A stretch of DNA of 64,000 nucleotides, taken from Halegenticoccus tardaugens (GTDB taxonomy: Archaea > Halobacteriota > Halobacteria > Halobacteriales > Haloferacaceae). The notes beneath the pieces were generated by a model that saw only the letters and a program-made list of their open reading frames with translations, was not told where the DNA came from and ran no database searches. This document shows, piece after piece, positions 33,674 to 42,963 of the stretch (its first letter is position 1; the number at the start of each line of letters is the position of its first letter). A program made the position numbers and the translations under genes. The DNA lies in assembly GCF_004116405.1 (NCBI RefSeq), contig NZ_SDIC01000008.1, positions 186,001 through 250,000 on the forward strand, read 5' to 3'.

Positions 33674-34345
33674 TCACTTCTTCGGCGGGATCGCGGTGTA
33701 TGTACACCCCCACCCTCCTTCGCCGCTAGCACGCGACGCAGCGAACTCGAATCGATCATAAGCTATCTGACTCATCCCACCGTATTGGTGAGTACAGTTG
33801 CGAGGTGGGTTACAGACCTTACTCCGAAGCAACTGCGCGCTGTTGCGAGGAATGCGAAACCTCTCAAAACCCGCGTCCTTGACGTGGTGGGACGGGTGTT
33901 GTCGGGTCGTGGTGGAGCGACCGACCCTCACGGACACAGCGAGTGTTCGGGTGGTAATTCCAGCCGACCCATTTCGGGAAGGTCGAGGGGAATTGAATTC
34001 ACCTGCGTCTGTCCGTCCGTTTCTGGACGGCACAAACAAAACGGTGACGCCTCGGGGATTGTCCTCGAAGTACTTCACGCGAACGACGTGCATTCCATAC
34101 ACATCGGCCCTGTATTCCAAGAGCCGAAGGAACCGCGACCATGCGGTATCCTGCTTGTTCTTGGCCGACTGAGACGTTTCCAGCATCGGCTTCACGTCCA
34201 AGTCCTTGACCGCCACCAAGTCGTGCCTCTTCACATCTTTCGTTTGGTTAATTATCTGACTTCGATTGTCAAAAGCAGACACTTGAAAATTAGCTACCGA
34301 ACGGAACACCGCCGAACCCAAAAATCGCGATGAGCCAATAAGCAA
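33674..34345 (-). pseudogene. tnpB: Degenerate tnpB remnant
   Basis: The middle of this frame (about 34010-34240) reads HDLVAVKDLDVKPMLETSQSAKNKQDTAWSRFLRLLEY, the RuvC-II region of TnpB, followed by VYGMHVVRV. Downstream the zinc ribbon is not readable: frames shift and no Cys pairs remain. The N-terminal part is missing as well. A single C-terminal-like scrap (SVRVGRSTTTRQ) lies further on. It overlaps the end of the exchanger gene only by chance extension. Confidence 0.65.
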
Positions 34346-35477
34346 CGTAGAGGCTGCCGAGCAGATAGCCGTGCCACCGCTTCAGATACCCCTCGGAGAG
34401 GAAGTACGCAGCGAACGCTGTTACAACAATCACCGCCGGGAGGTGGAACGTCAGCACAGATGGTGCAATGGTCACCTCGCTGAGGAACATAATCACGCCA
34501 ACGTTCCCGGTCACCGAAAAGAGAACACTCCCAATAACATTCCCCACACCGATCTCAGGAAATCCTCGTCGGACTGGCTCGATGGTCAGCATAATATCCT
34601 CAAACGTGAGGATCAGCGTGAGGAACGTCGCCCCAAAGACCGTCTGGTCGATGCCGAACCCTTCGATCACGACTTCCGATCCGCCTTCGAGCAACATCGC
34701 CGCGAAAACAATACCGGCGAGTGCGATGATGGAGAGGATGAACCACACGATCCCGGAGTTGGCTAGATTCCCGAGAAGTCGATCTTCAGGAATTTCTTTG
34801 AGTGAGTTGGGTCTGGCCAATCCCCCGTCCGTCCGAATTTCTTGAAGTTCTTGTCCGAATTCAGTATTTCGAAACACCGGTACGTTGCGCTGACGTTCCC
34901 GAAGAAGAAAATAGGCAAAGGCGAGGATGAAGAAGGCGGTCAGGATAATTCCATGGATGAACGTCAGCGTCCCGAGAAGGGCGAAAGGAACGAGGATGAG
35001 CGGAGCCAATGCGAAGATGATGAGATAGTCTATGGGCAGATCAACCGGGAATGGGCGAACTATGGCCGCTCCTGCGAGCGTGATGCCCGTGATTGCCAGC
35101 CCCGTCCCGAGCGCCGTTCCGAGGGCGGCACCTTCCAGTTCACCCGCCGATAACACGAGCGCCAAGATCGTGTCGTCGAACTCGAATCCGGTGAAGACGA
35201 TTGCAAGTGCGAAAAGCGAAATTTGCATGTTGAACGACGCGCGGGCGAGATAATCAATCAGTTTCTCGGTACACGCTGTGAGGAGGGCGATACCACCGAG
35301 GAGGATGATTACTGCACCGATTGTTCCTTGTGCCTCGATGAACCCTTCAATCAATCCCTCAATACCCCCTTCACTTTCTCCTTCTTCGCTTTTCTCTTGT
35401 GCGAGTACAGGAGTAACGGTCAGTGAGACGGCAACCAATACGACGAGCAAGACGGTGAGCCAACGGGTTCTACCCAT
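34290..35477 (-). CDS. Sodium/calcium exchanger family membrane protein
   Basis: A 395-residue protein with an N-terminal signal peptide (~1-26, ending VLAQ), an acidic Glu/Gly linker and about 10 membrane helices. The two alpha repeats of the CaCA family are visible: GFEFDDTILALVLSAGELEGAALGTALG and TFLTLILTFEDIMLTIEPVRRGFPEIGVGNVIGSVLFS, with the acidic residues that bind Ca2+/Na+. A ~60-residue cytoplasmic loop with charged residues joins the halves. It exports a divalent cation in exchange for Na+ or H+. Frame and length are normal. Confidence 0.85.
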   Translation of the reverse strand: MGRTRWLTVLLVVLVAVSLTVTPVLAQEKSEEGESEGGIEGLIEGFIEAQGTIGAVIILLGGIALLTACTEKLIDYLARASFNMQISLFALAIVFTGFEFDDTILALVLSAGELEGAALGTALGTGLAITGITLAGAAIVRPFPVDLPIDYLIIFALAPLILVPFALLGTLTFIHGIILTAFFILAFAYFLLRERQRNVPVFRNTEFGQELQEIRTDGGLARPNSLKEIPEDRLLGNLANSGIVWFILSIIALAGIVFAAMLLEGGSEVVIEGFGIDQTVFGATFLTLILTFEDIMLTIEPVRRGFPEIGVGNVIGSVLFSVTGNVGVIMFLSEVTIAPSVLTFHLPAVIVVTAFAAYFLSEGYLKRWHGYLLGSLYVAYWLIAIFGFGGVPFGS

Positions 35478-35534
35478 GAGAATGGCAAACAGTGTCCCTG
35501 AGCATGAAACTTTGCAATCATCTATACAATTACC

Positions 35535-36317
35535 TTGAAAAAATATACACGCAACCTACACAATCCAACAAGTGATCGTGGATGTGGGTGCCGCAACTCA
35601 AAAACGATGGAGGTGTTCTTCACGGTCGGTCTCACCGGACTGTTCGTCCCTCTCGCTTCGATCATGGTCTGTTACAAGTCCCTCGCCGGCGAACGCGAAC
35701 TCGGGAGTATCAAGCTGTTACTCTCGTTGCCAACCAACCGTCTGAACGTCTTCACCGGAAAGGTTGCCGGGCGGGCAGCGGTTCTCGTATTCGGTCTCGG
35801 CGTCGGTCTTCTCGTTGGCCTGGGGTTCGGTTCCGTACTGCTCGGGACGCTCAACCTGGGTGGAACGCTCGTATTCGTTCTCGTGACACTCGGCTTTGCG
35901 GCGATTTACGCGGGGATCATGGTCGGACTCTCGGCGACGACGGGTTCTACTTCACGTGCAACCACACTCGCACTCGGATTCTTCGTCGTATTCGAACTGT
36001 TGTGGGACGTCGTACCCATGGCCGCCGTCTACGTCGTCAACGGGTTCAACCTCCCGTCTGCGATGCCCGAGTGGGTCTTCCTCATCGGTCAGGTGTCGCC
36101 GTCTTCGGCGTATCTCTCGACGGTCGTCGCTCTTCTGCCCGGGTTCGCAGAGGTGGCCGGTGCAGCGCCCGCCCAAACGGGTGTCGGAGTCGAAGTAGCT
36201 GCAGTTGAGCCAGACCCGTTCTACCTGAGCCCGGAAGTGGGAATCGTCGTTCTCGCACTCTGGCTCGTCGTCCCGTTCCTCATCGGGTATTACCGGTTCA
36301 ACGTCGCAGACCTGTAG
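35535..36317 (+). pseudogene. ABC-2-type permease lacking its N-terminus
   Basis: From about residue 27 on, the 260-residue frame is an ABC-2 permease: helices with MVCYKSLAGERELGSIKLLLSLP, the usual loop after helix 2, then five more hydrophobic segments and a terminal YYRFNVADL. The first 26 codons (from 35535) are unrelated, Cys-rich and lie where the first helix and its exit loop should be. So ~60-100 residues are missing and the junction is near 35610. No ATPase gene is next to it. Probably non-functional. Confidence 0.65.
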
Positions 36318-36431
36318 CCCCACCTGTCCAATCACCACACACGCCAAATCACGATAATGACAAACGAGAATACGGAAATCGTCCGCCTCCCGACGGAATC
36401 GGTTTCTCTCGACGGAGGCGTCTAAGGACCC

Positions 36432-37301
36432 ATGGCATCGCTACTCAAGCAACGAGTCGGTCAATACCGGATCACATCGTTCTTCGTGCTAGCGTACGCG
36501 TTTTCGTGGACACTCGATGCGATCCCGAAGCTCCTCGGAATGGAACCGTCATGGAGTCGGTGGTTCATCGAAGGCTTCCTGAGCCCGCTTTCACCGGGAG
36601 TTGCTGCTGCAATCGTCCTGTGGGCGAGCGGCGAGAGTGTCAGGAAGTGGCTCGGCGACATCTTCACTTGGCGCGTCCATCCGAAGTGGTACGCCGCCGC
36701 GATCCTGATTCCGTTCGCCATCACGTACGCGGCAGGAGTTGCCTCGTGGGCGCTTGGCGGTCCGATCGACTGGACTGCGTTCGATTTCGACCCGATCATG
36801 ATAGTCATCGGAATCATTCTCGGGACGTTCATCGGCGGTGGCCAGGAGGAGTTCGGCTGGCGAGGATTCGCCCAGCCCGAATTGCAAGAACGCTATGGCG
36901 GATTGTCCGCGGCCCTCATCATCGGCGTATTCTGGGGGCTATGGCATCTGCCCCAGTTCGTTCCCGGAGGATTCCGAGCCGACTGGCCGCTCGAACTCGT
37001 CGTCGCTTACTTCGTCGGGATTATCGCGTTCTCCGTGCTTCTGGGGTGGGTGTTCAACGGATCAAACGGGAGTGTGCTGTTGGCTATGCTGATGCACGGA
37101 ACGGACAACGCGACGACGGGGCAGGTCCCGCTCGACCTTGATGTCGTCCTCGTCGGTGATGCCATCGACTGGAGCACACTCGTCACGTTGAACGGGTCGC
37201 ACGCGGTAATCACGTGGGTAGTTGTACTACTCGTCGTCGTAGCGACCGGCGTCCACCTCTACGATTACCGAGTCAGTCCGGATCGGAACACCGAGGCGTA
37301 A
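36432..37301 (+). CDS. CPBP family intramembrane glutamic protease
   Basis: A 289-residue protein with about eight membrane helices. Active-site motifs: GQEEFGWRGFAQPE with Glu139, Glu140 and Arg144, WHLPQF with His172, and LMHGTDNA. Same family as 22066-22944. It follows the permease remnant in the same direction; a 22-codon frame at 36357-36425 between them is too short to interpret. Substrate unknown. Start is the ATG right after an A/G-rich stretch. Confidence 0.85.
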   Translation: MASLLKQRVGQYRITSFFVLAYAFSWTLDAIPKLLGMEPSWSRWFIEGFLSPLSPGVAAAIVLWASGESVRKWLGDIFTWRVHPKWYAAAILIPFAITYAAGVASWALGGPIDWTAFDFDPIMIVIGIILGTFIGGGQEEFGWRGFAQPELQERYGGLSAALIIGVFWGLWHLPQFVPGGFRADWPLELVVAYFVGIIAFSVLLGWVFNGSNGSVLLAMLMHGTDNATTGQVPLDLDVVLVGDAIDWSTLVTLNGSHAVITWVVVLLVVVATGVHLYDYRVSPDRNTEA

Positions 37302-37404
37302 ACCGACCACTGATTCGGAGAACATCAATAGACGAAGACACTACTCGCCTCCTCGGAGATGGATTGCTCATCGTGGACTCCCCTGTTTCGTCAGAGGGGC
37401 CGTG

Positions 37405-37524
37405 ATGCTCGCACTAGGATCGCCAGTCGATATCCCGATATATGCACTGGGCGCGCTCGGCTTGATCTTCGTCGGCGCTGGCGCATCGGTGAAGAACCGG
37501 TCTTCAGTGAGGCGGAGTCTGTAG
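37405..37524 (+). CDS. 39-residue hydrophobic frame, possibly the 5' piece of the next gene
   Basis: ATG to TAG, with one membrane helix (PIYALGALGLIFVGAGASV) and a basic end. The stop is three bases before the ATG of the CPBP-like gene at 37528 and the frames read on without a shift (RRSL-stop-YMTLTGES), so a nonsense mutation splitting one gene is as likely as two genes. Confidence 0.3.
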   Translation: MLALGSPVDIPIYALGALGLIFVGAGASVKNRSSVRRSL

Positions 37525-37527
37525 TAC

Positions 37528-38231
37528 ATGACGCTGACTGGTGAGTCGGGGAGGTCGATCCATCGGTTATCGCGGTATAGAGTCACCATCGCGCTAATCT
37601 GGGCGAGACTCGCGCTCGTTGCGTTGGTGATAACTCCGCTGATACTACGGACGACGACTCCGATCTTTCACCTCTTCTGGTTGGTCGTTCCTTTCGTCAG
37701 TCTCATTCGACACCGGGACACCGATCGTATTGGTTTCCGAACACCTGACCTTGGGACAGGACTTCGAGCCACGATTGCCGTAGGTGTCGTATATGCGATT
37801 CTACTCATCTTGGTTGAACCGTGGAGTGTGTCTTTGACCGCTTGCTCGTGCTTGCATTAGAAGGCCCAGATTCAACCTTTGCGTGGTTAGTTCGGTTTGA
37901 TGGTTTGGGGCAATGGGCGGGGCTAACTCTGTTCAGCAGCTTTGTCACTCTGTACAGTGAAGAGCTGTTCTTTCGTGATTGGTTGCTACAGACGTTAAAC
38001 CGTCGGACGCAACCGAAAGTGGCAGTCGTCGGTCAAGCAATCGTGTTCACTATCTTTCAGTCCATTCTCGTCTTCTTCTTTGAACCAATTCAGGCTGTGC
38101 TGTATCTCCTCGTCTATGTCTTCGGACTCGGCGTGATTCTCGGTGTCGCCTCTCAACGAACTCAAAGTATCTGGCCGGGATTAGCCGTCGCAACTGTCGC
38201 AAACCTCGTTCTCACGGCCATCCTCATCTGA
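37528..38231 (+). pseudogene. Frameshifted CPBP-like membrane protein
   Basis: The frame from 37528 gives three membrane helices and then goes off at about 37828 (WSVSLTACSCLH, stop). The +1 frame continues the protein (VFDRLLVLALEGPDS), including the CPBP motif YSEELFFRDWLLQTL with its Glu-Glu and Arg, and ends at 38231. Joined, the protein would be ~235 residues, the usual size. The His motif expected later is not clear. It is a single-base shift in otherwise well-preserved coding sequence. Confidence 0.65.
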
Positions 38232-38402
38232 ATAGTACATTGAGGTCTCTTGCTGATCAAACCCTGTTCTGGAGTCAACACATAATGTCTATCAGTCGTG
38301 AGGTTTCCCAACAACGCCCGAAAAATTGCACTCACCGGCTGGCCTCGTGATGGTTCGTTCTGGAGTATTGGGTTGGTGCTATTGGCACAGCGAACACGCT
38401 GA

Positions 38403-39382
38403 TTATCCCGTTCGGTACGTGATTTCCTCGATCGTCGCACGCCAGTACGGCAGGTCTCCTTCAGGGAGGTTCCACTCGACTTCTGCTTCGGTCGGAATTA
38501 GGATACCGTGCTGTTCCTCGTATTCGCGGAAATAGCCGGTCCAAGGCGCATAGGTATCGTCCTCCTGTCGGTAGCGTTCAGTAGTAACGCGTGTGATTCT
38601 GTGCTCGTCGTCGAAATGGAAGACGAGCGATGCAGTCACATCCCCGTGTTCGAGTGTTGCCCTGGCCGAACGGTCGTCGATCGGTTTCCACTCGACTCCC
38701 TGCGAGGGGAGGAGTGCCGTCGGGAACCAGACGGCTTCGGCGAGATACCGGACGAGTTCCCCCTCGTTCATCTCCGTGTTTGACCTGCGCTCGCAACGGG
38801 AACGACGCCGAACAGCCGTGCGCGTAACATTCCTTCGCCTTGCTCGTAGAGATCAACGACGCGCGCCGGGAGGTACGGGAAGACGTCGATCGTTGCGTCC
38901 CAGACGAACCCCGGCGGTCGAGTCGTGAAGTGTTGAGTTGCAGTAAGCGGTCGCCACGGAGCGTCCACTCCACCGAGCCGGAGTTCTCCGCGTTGGCGGA
39001 GCCTGACGTTCCGGACGAGGTGTTGTCCGTCCGTGAGTACCTCCTCAAAGTACGCTCTGACAGGAGCGGGAAGTCCTACGACCTCCTCTCGTGTATACTG
39101 CTGTGCCGTTTCTCGTTCGTCATCGGATTGGAGTGTGTTGATGTGCCTCTGAACAATGTTTGCGAAACGACGTTTACTGATCACTGCTACGCCAATGAGA
39201 CCGAGGGTGACGACGAGACCACCATAGAAGATCCTTCTTATCGAATTTTGCTTGCCTTTCTTCGATTGGTGATTGATCATCGGTGATTTAAGAGCCGCTG
39301 GTTCTCTGTTCGACGAACCAATCCGGTCGTTTATCGTCTGTCCATCTGACTTCCTTAGTTGTCGATAAAAGGATTCTCCCAT
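38403..39382 (-). pseudogene. DUF6544/DUF6920-like protein split by a frameshift
   Basis: First part, 39382 to 38768: 204 codons with a membrane helix (FYGGLVVTLGLIGVAVI), then LPAPVRAYFEEVLTDGQHLVRNVRLRQRGELRLG and a beta-rich domain ending VVPVASAGQT. It then runs into TGA. The second part, 38771 to 38403, continues the same domain (MNEGELVRYLAEAVWFPTALLP, then WKPIDDRSARATL). In intact relatives AGQT and the MNEGELVRYL region are joined, so one base has been gained or lost at about 38770. ATGA-coupled expression of two pieces is possible. Confidence 0.65.
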
Positions 39383-39396
39383 GTGGAATGATTGAT

Positions 39397-39726
39397 CTAC
39401 AATAGGACCTGGGCCGCCAGTAGCGTTGCGACGATGATTACCCCGTTTACCACGTTATGAGCGATGACCGGGGCGACGAGACTCCCCGTTTCGTGATACG
39501 CGATTGCGTAGTAAATGCCGAGGACGAATGCCAAGAGGAGCTGCGGAAGCTGAAAGTGGGACAGTGCTACTGGCGAGACGGTGAACCCCACGTGGGCGAC
39601 GGTGAAGATCAGTGCGGCGATGAATCCGGCGAGTGGTAATTCGTGCTCGAAGACCGTGTAGACCGTGTCGAAGTACTGTGAGAGGTAGGTTTGAATGAAC
39701 CCGCGGAAGAGAATCCACTCGACGTA
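39397..39726 (-). pseudogene. CPBP protease C-terminal half, cut by a PadR module
   Basis: Readable from 39726 down to 39397: VEWILFRGFIQTYL (the E-E-x-x-x-R motif, but Trp in place of the second Glu), HELPLAGFIAALIFTVAHVGF and AIAYHETGSLVAPVIAHNVVNG, the last three helices of a CPBP protease. The codons before 39727 belong to the leader of the PadR module, so that module's arrival removed the first ~150 residues. Confidence 0.7.
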
Positions 39727-39847
39727 ACAACAGTTTCCCAACCTCCCAGATAACCAACAGAGACTCAAGATTTTTCCGTCCATCGATCACTCACTCACAC
39801 CACAAAATACTGATAATTATATCCGTTGTTGGTGTCCCTTCTCAGTG
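39727..39847 (+). promoter_or_regulatory. Leader and promoter of PadR copy 1
   Basis: CAGTTTCCCAACCTCCCAG ... CAACAGAGACTCAAG ... ATCACTCACTCACACCAC, then a TATA-like ATTATATCC about 33 bases before the ATG. The same blocks precede the PadR genes at 56013 and 63216. Confidence 0.65.
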
Positions 39848-40141
39848 ATGACTCTCTTCGACCTCAGTGGCTTCCAGCGCGACCTCCTCACCGTCATCGC
39901 CGGCCACGATCAGCCCTCGGGCCAACAGATCAAAACAGCGCTCGAAGAAAACCTCGACGAAGAAATCAACCACGGCCGATTGTACCCCAACCTCGACACC
40001 CTCGTCAACACCGACTACGTCGAGAAAGGCCAAATCGACCGCCGGACCAACTTCTACCAGATCACCGACGAAGGCCGCACCGCCCTCCGAGAGCGTCGCG
40101 AGTGGGAAGCACAGTACCTGCGAGAGACCGCACTCGCCTAA
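39848..40141 (+). CDS. PadR-family regulator, copy 1
   Basis: A 97-residue winged-helix protein: LSGFQRDLLTVIAGHDQPSGQQIKTALE, then INHGRLYPNLDTLVNTDYVEKGQIDRRTNFYQITDEGRTALRERREW. This is the PadR winged helix, with a short C-terminal helix for dimerisation. Two close copies follow at 56013 and 63216, each 97 residues with the same leader. It probably controls itself through the repeated leader. Effector unknown. The next gene, opposite strand, is a 70-residue protein also duplicated at 56373. Confidence 0.85.
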   Translation: MTLFDLSGFQRDLLTVIAGHDQPSGQQIKTALEENLDEEINHGRLYPNLDTLVNTDYVEKGQIDRRTNFYQITDEGRTALRERREWEAQYLRETALA

Positions 40142-40207
40142 CCTCAAGCGTCACGCTGGAAACCCCCTCGGTCAGAGTGAATCCTGAGTCCAACCGAGAC
40201 ACCGAGC

Positions 40208-40420
40208 CTACGTAATCCGGATTTGCTCGCCAACATAGTAGATGTAGCCACGGTTGTGCAGGATATTCAACAGCCCCTCCGCAGATTCCTCGTCGAACTC
40301 AGACGCAATCACTGCGCGAGCTTGCTCACGAGGAAGGTCACCACCCGCATTCTCGACTGGCGACCGAAGCGCCTCAAGCGCCTCTTTCGCCTGCGGTGGG
40401 AGCGGTGTTCGAGAATTCAT
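40208..40420 (-). CDS. 70-residue helical protein paired with the PadR gene
   Basis: Small acidic protein: LPPQAKEALEALRSP, then LPREQARAVIASEFDEESAEGLLNILHNRGYIYYVGEQIRIT. The second half looks like a winged helix with recognition helix around EESAEGLLNIL and a wing GEQIRIT. It converges on the PadR gene, with ~66 bases between stops. A nearly identical but 5'-truncated copy is at 56373-56563. Function unknown; the segment 40421-40783 after it shows no clear gene. Confidence 0.6.
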   Translation of the reverse strand: MNSRTPLPPQAKEALEALRSPVENAGGDLPREQARAVIASEFDEESAEGLLNILHNRGYIYYVGEQIRIT

Positions 40421-40783
40421 CTACCGGAAGTTGCAGGACGAGCCGTAATAAGTCTCAGTCAGACACGACTCTCAGACCGTGTTTCTGAAGCTTCTAGAAG
40501 CGTCGACCGCAAGACGATCCCATTCTCGTCGAGAGAAAGCGGTGTATCCACAATGCGACTACTGAGCGTATGCCGGTCCCGTGCACGGATTGGACGCACG
40601 TGACGGAGATCGATTCCGACGGCTTTGTTGAAACCCTCCGCGGTTGATACGACCGACGTGGTGAATAGACCGCCTGTGTCTATCAGCTACTCAACGAACT
40701 GGTTCGAATATGTTATAAGTAGCACGCTGAACAGGGGGCTCAACGGTTGCAACTGAGTTATCGTCAGCACATCGACGTTACAC

Positions 40784-41740
40784 GTGTCAATGACCGAGCC
40801 TGCTTTTATGACTCCCCCTCTCGAGTATCCAATCGTGGATTCGACCCAGCACCGCGATCTCGCGCTGTTCGTCGGCCTTTCGTTGATGGGGGGTGGAGCG
40901 TTTCCTGCCGTCGAGACAGCCCTCTCTTACATGCCTCCGCTGCTAATTGCGGCTTTCCGATTTGACCTTGCCGGGTTGTTTATATTAGGGTATGCCATCA
41001 TGACCACCGATACCTGGCGGCCATCTACTCGCGGTGATCTTCTCGCTATCGTGGGTGGTGGGGCTCTGTTTTTCCCGTTCGGACAAGGCATCTGGTACAT
41101 CGGTCAGGCGCTCACTACGAGTGCCCTCTCCGGATTGATGGCCAGCCTCATCCCACTGTTGACCGCTGCTTGGTCGTGGGTTCTCATCCCCGAAGATCGA
41201 GTATCGAGGGAGAGCCTCGTGGGACTCGGTATCGGGTTCGTGGGTGTACTCCTCACCTTAGTGCCTGGGGATACCCCGCTCTTCAGCCAAGGCGCCGTCG
41301 GTAAATTGGTGATATTCGTCTCGGCAATCGGAACCGCATTCGGGAGTGTCCTGATCCGACGGGCAGAGAATGTTATCTCCATCCCTGCAGCGACCGCATG
41401 GTCGATGCTTCTCGGCGCCGGACTGATGCACGTGCTCAGTCCAGTCATCGGCGAGTCGCTGGCGGACGTGACAGTAAATGTCACGGTAGTGCTCGCCCTT
41501 GGGTACCTGACGGTGGTCTCGACTGCGCTCGCATACGTCATCTACTTCATCCTAATCGATCGACGATCTGCCGTAGAGACCAATTTGATCCACTATCTCT
41601 TCCCAGTCGTGGCGATCGTAGCGGGGTACGTGCTGTTCGGCGAGGCGCTCCCGCCGTTAGCACTCGTGGGCTTCGTATTGATTGCAGCGGGGTTCGGTGT
41701 TCTGAAACGACGAACGATCGTCGCCGAACTCATCAACTGA
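40784..41740 (+). CDS. EamA/DMT-family transporter
   Basis: A 318-residue protein with ten membrane helices in two EamA repeats (~30-155 and ~170-305). Family features: ALSYMPPLLIAAFRFDLAG, ALTTSALSGLMASLIPLLTAAWSWVLI, and in the second half AETNLIHYLFPVVAIVAGYVLFGE-like sequence. Such proteins export amino acids or other small metabolites; the substrate is unknown. Start could be ATG 40784, 40790 or 40808. The gene is intact, although its surroundings are decayed. Confidence 0.85.
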   Translation: MSMTEPAFMTPPLEYPIVDSTQHRDLALFVGLSLMGGGAFPAVETALSYMPPLLIAAFRFDLAGLFILGYAIMTTDTWRPSTRGDLLAIVGGGALFFPFGQGIWYIGQALTTSALSGLMASLIPLLTAAWSWVLIPEDRVSRESLVGLGIGFVGVLLTLVPGDTPLFSQGAVGKLVIFVSAIGTAFGSVLIRRAENVISIPAATAWSMLLGAGLMHVLSPVIGESLADVTVNVTVVLALGYLTVVSTALAYVIYFILIDRRSAVETNLIHYLFPVVAIVAGYVLFGEALPPLALVGFVLIAAGFGVLKRRTIVAELIN

Positions 41741-41759
41741 TCGTCCCTCTGGGCGAAGT

Positions 41760-42115
41760 GTGAGCAGCTTGCTTGTTGAGCTACGAGGATGACAGCGTCA
41801 CCCGCAAGCAGGAGTCCTGCGACTCTCATTGTAGTGATTTCGTCTCCAAGCGCGGCCGTCTCAGTGAACGCTGCGACGACGAAATACATGGCACCGAGAG
41901 TCGAAACGACCGTCGTTGAGCCACGTGAGAGACCGACGTGAACTATCTCGACCACAAGGGTCGAGGCTTCCTGCTTCGGCATCAGAACCTCCATCCTTCC
42001 GAGGAAGTACAGAGCGGTTCCAGACTCCACAGCCGTTCTCCTCGCTGGAACGATTCGGCCCATCCCCCACCTATCGTGGTTGATGGGCGCTCCCGAGCAC
42101 GTCGAACGTACTTCA
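41760..42115 (-). pseudogene. Fused debris: tnpB tail and the last helix of an EamA transporter
   Basis: On the minus strand about 42110-41960 reads a degenerate TnpB C-terminus (RRTAVESGTAL and PKQEAST). It runs directly into STTVVSTLGAMYFVVAAFTETAALGDEITTMRVAGLLLAG, the last repeat of a DMT transporter, down to about 41760. Both are fragments; the junction shows a deletion between a transposon and a transporter gene unlike its neighbour at 40784. Confidence 0.5.
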
Positions 42116-42212
42116 AGCGTCAGGTTTAGAAGACAAGTTGGAAAGGATACTCCAAGAAGTTGTATAGTAGGTAATGTTTGAATGCAAGCGTTGAACATCC
42201 GCTGAATTCCAT

Positions 42213-42951
42213 ATGAGACAGATTCCATATCGGGATCGTCTCGTAGTTGGGCTAGAGCTAGCCGTCTCAGAGGCGGAGACACGCCACGATCTCGTCGCGG
42301 CCGTCCTCGACATCGTCGGCGACGAGCACGGGGATTTCGTTCGATCGCGTCACCGAATCAACCGCGCAGGCGTACTTGAGTCCGCAAGTCGCGGGTGTCA
42401 CGGGACACGTGGTATTCCTGCTCGACCTCGAGCAAATGCAGGAGAAGATGCGGACGATCGCCCCCGAGATCGGCGCGGTCGAAGCCGACCCCGAGGCGAG
42501 GACGCTCACGGTCGAGCGGGCGGGTCTTGTCCCCCAGAGTTCGTCGTCGCCCGTGGCCCGAGTGGGCAGATGATCGCGACGGATCTCCTCGATCGTGGCG
42601 AGCACGCTGACGTGACGCTGGCGCTCCCGTGGAAGCACGTCTACGACGGTGTCTCTCGCACCCCCGCGCGTAGTGCTCGACTACCCGCCCGGAACCGCGG
42701 CACTCGCGATTCGCGTCGTTAACCTCGCACCGACGTTGGTTGGCCTCTTCATTGGTCTGCCGACGCTCATCTTGTACTTCCTGAGCGGTAACGCGTCAAT
42801 ACTCGGGTTTGCGTATTACGCCGGGTCGTGGGCTTTCTACACCTCTCCGAGCCTTGCTGGCCGGCATCCATTCGCATACACCGTGTCGTGTTCGATTCCC
42901 TTTTACCACAAAACATTTATCAAATCACGTGAGATTAGTGCCACGAGATAG
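42213..42951 (+). pseudogene. Decayed gene of unknown kind
   Basis: Coding-like stretches appear in successive frames: GLELAVSEAETRHDLVAAVLDIVGDEHGDF, GHVVFLLDLEQMQEKMRTIAPEIGAVE, PPEFVVARGPSGQMIATDLLDRGEHADVTLAL, and a hydrophobic part AIRVVNLAPTLVGLFIGLPTLIL. They read as one gene with at least two frameshifts and a membrane C-terminus. I cannot name the family. Confidence 0.35.
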
Positions 42952-42963
42952 GTCCCCACACAC

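Noticed and set aside
42213-42722. Single 169-codon gene
   Set aside because: Coding character changes frame twice inside it; better explained as a frameshifted gene to about 42951.
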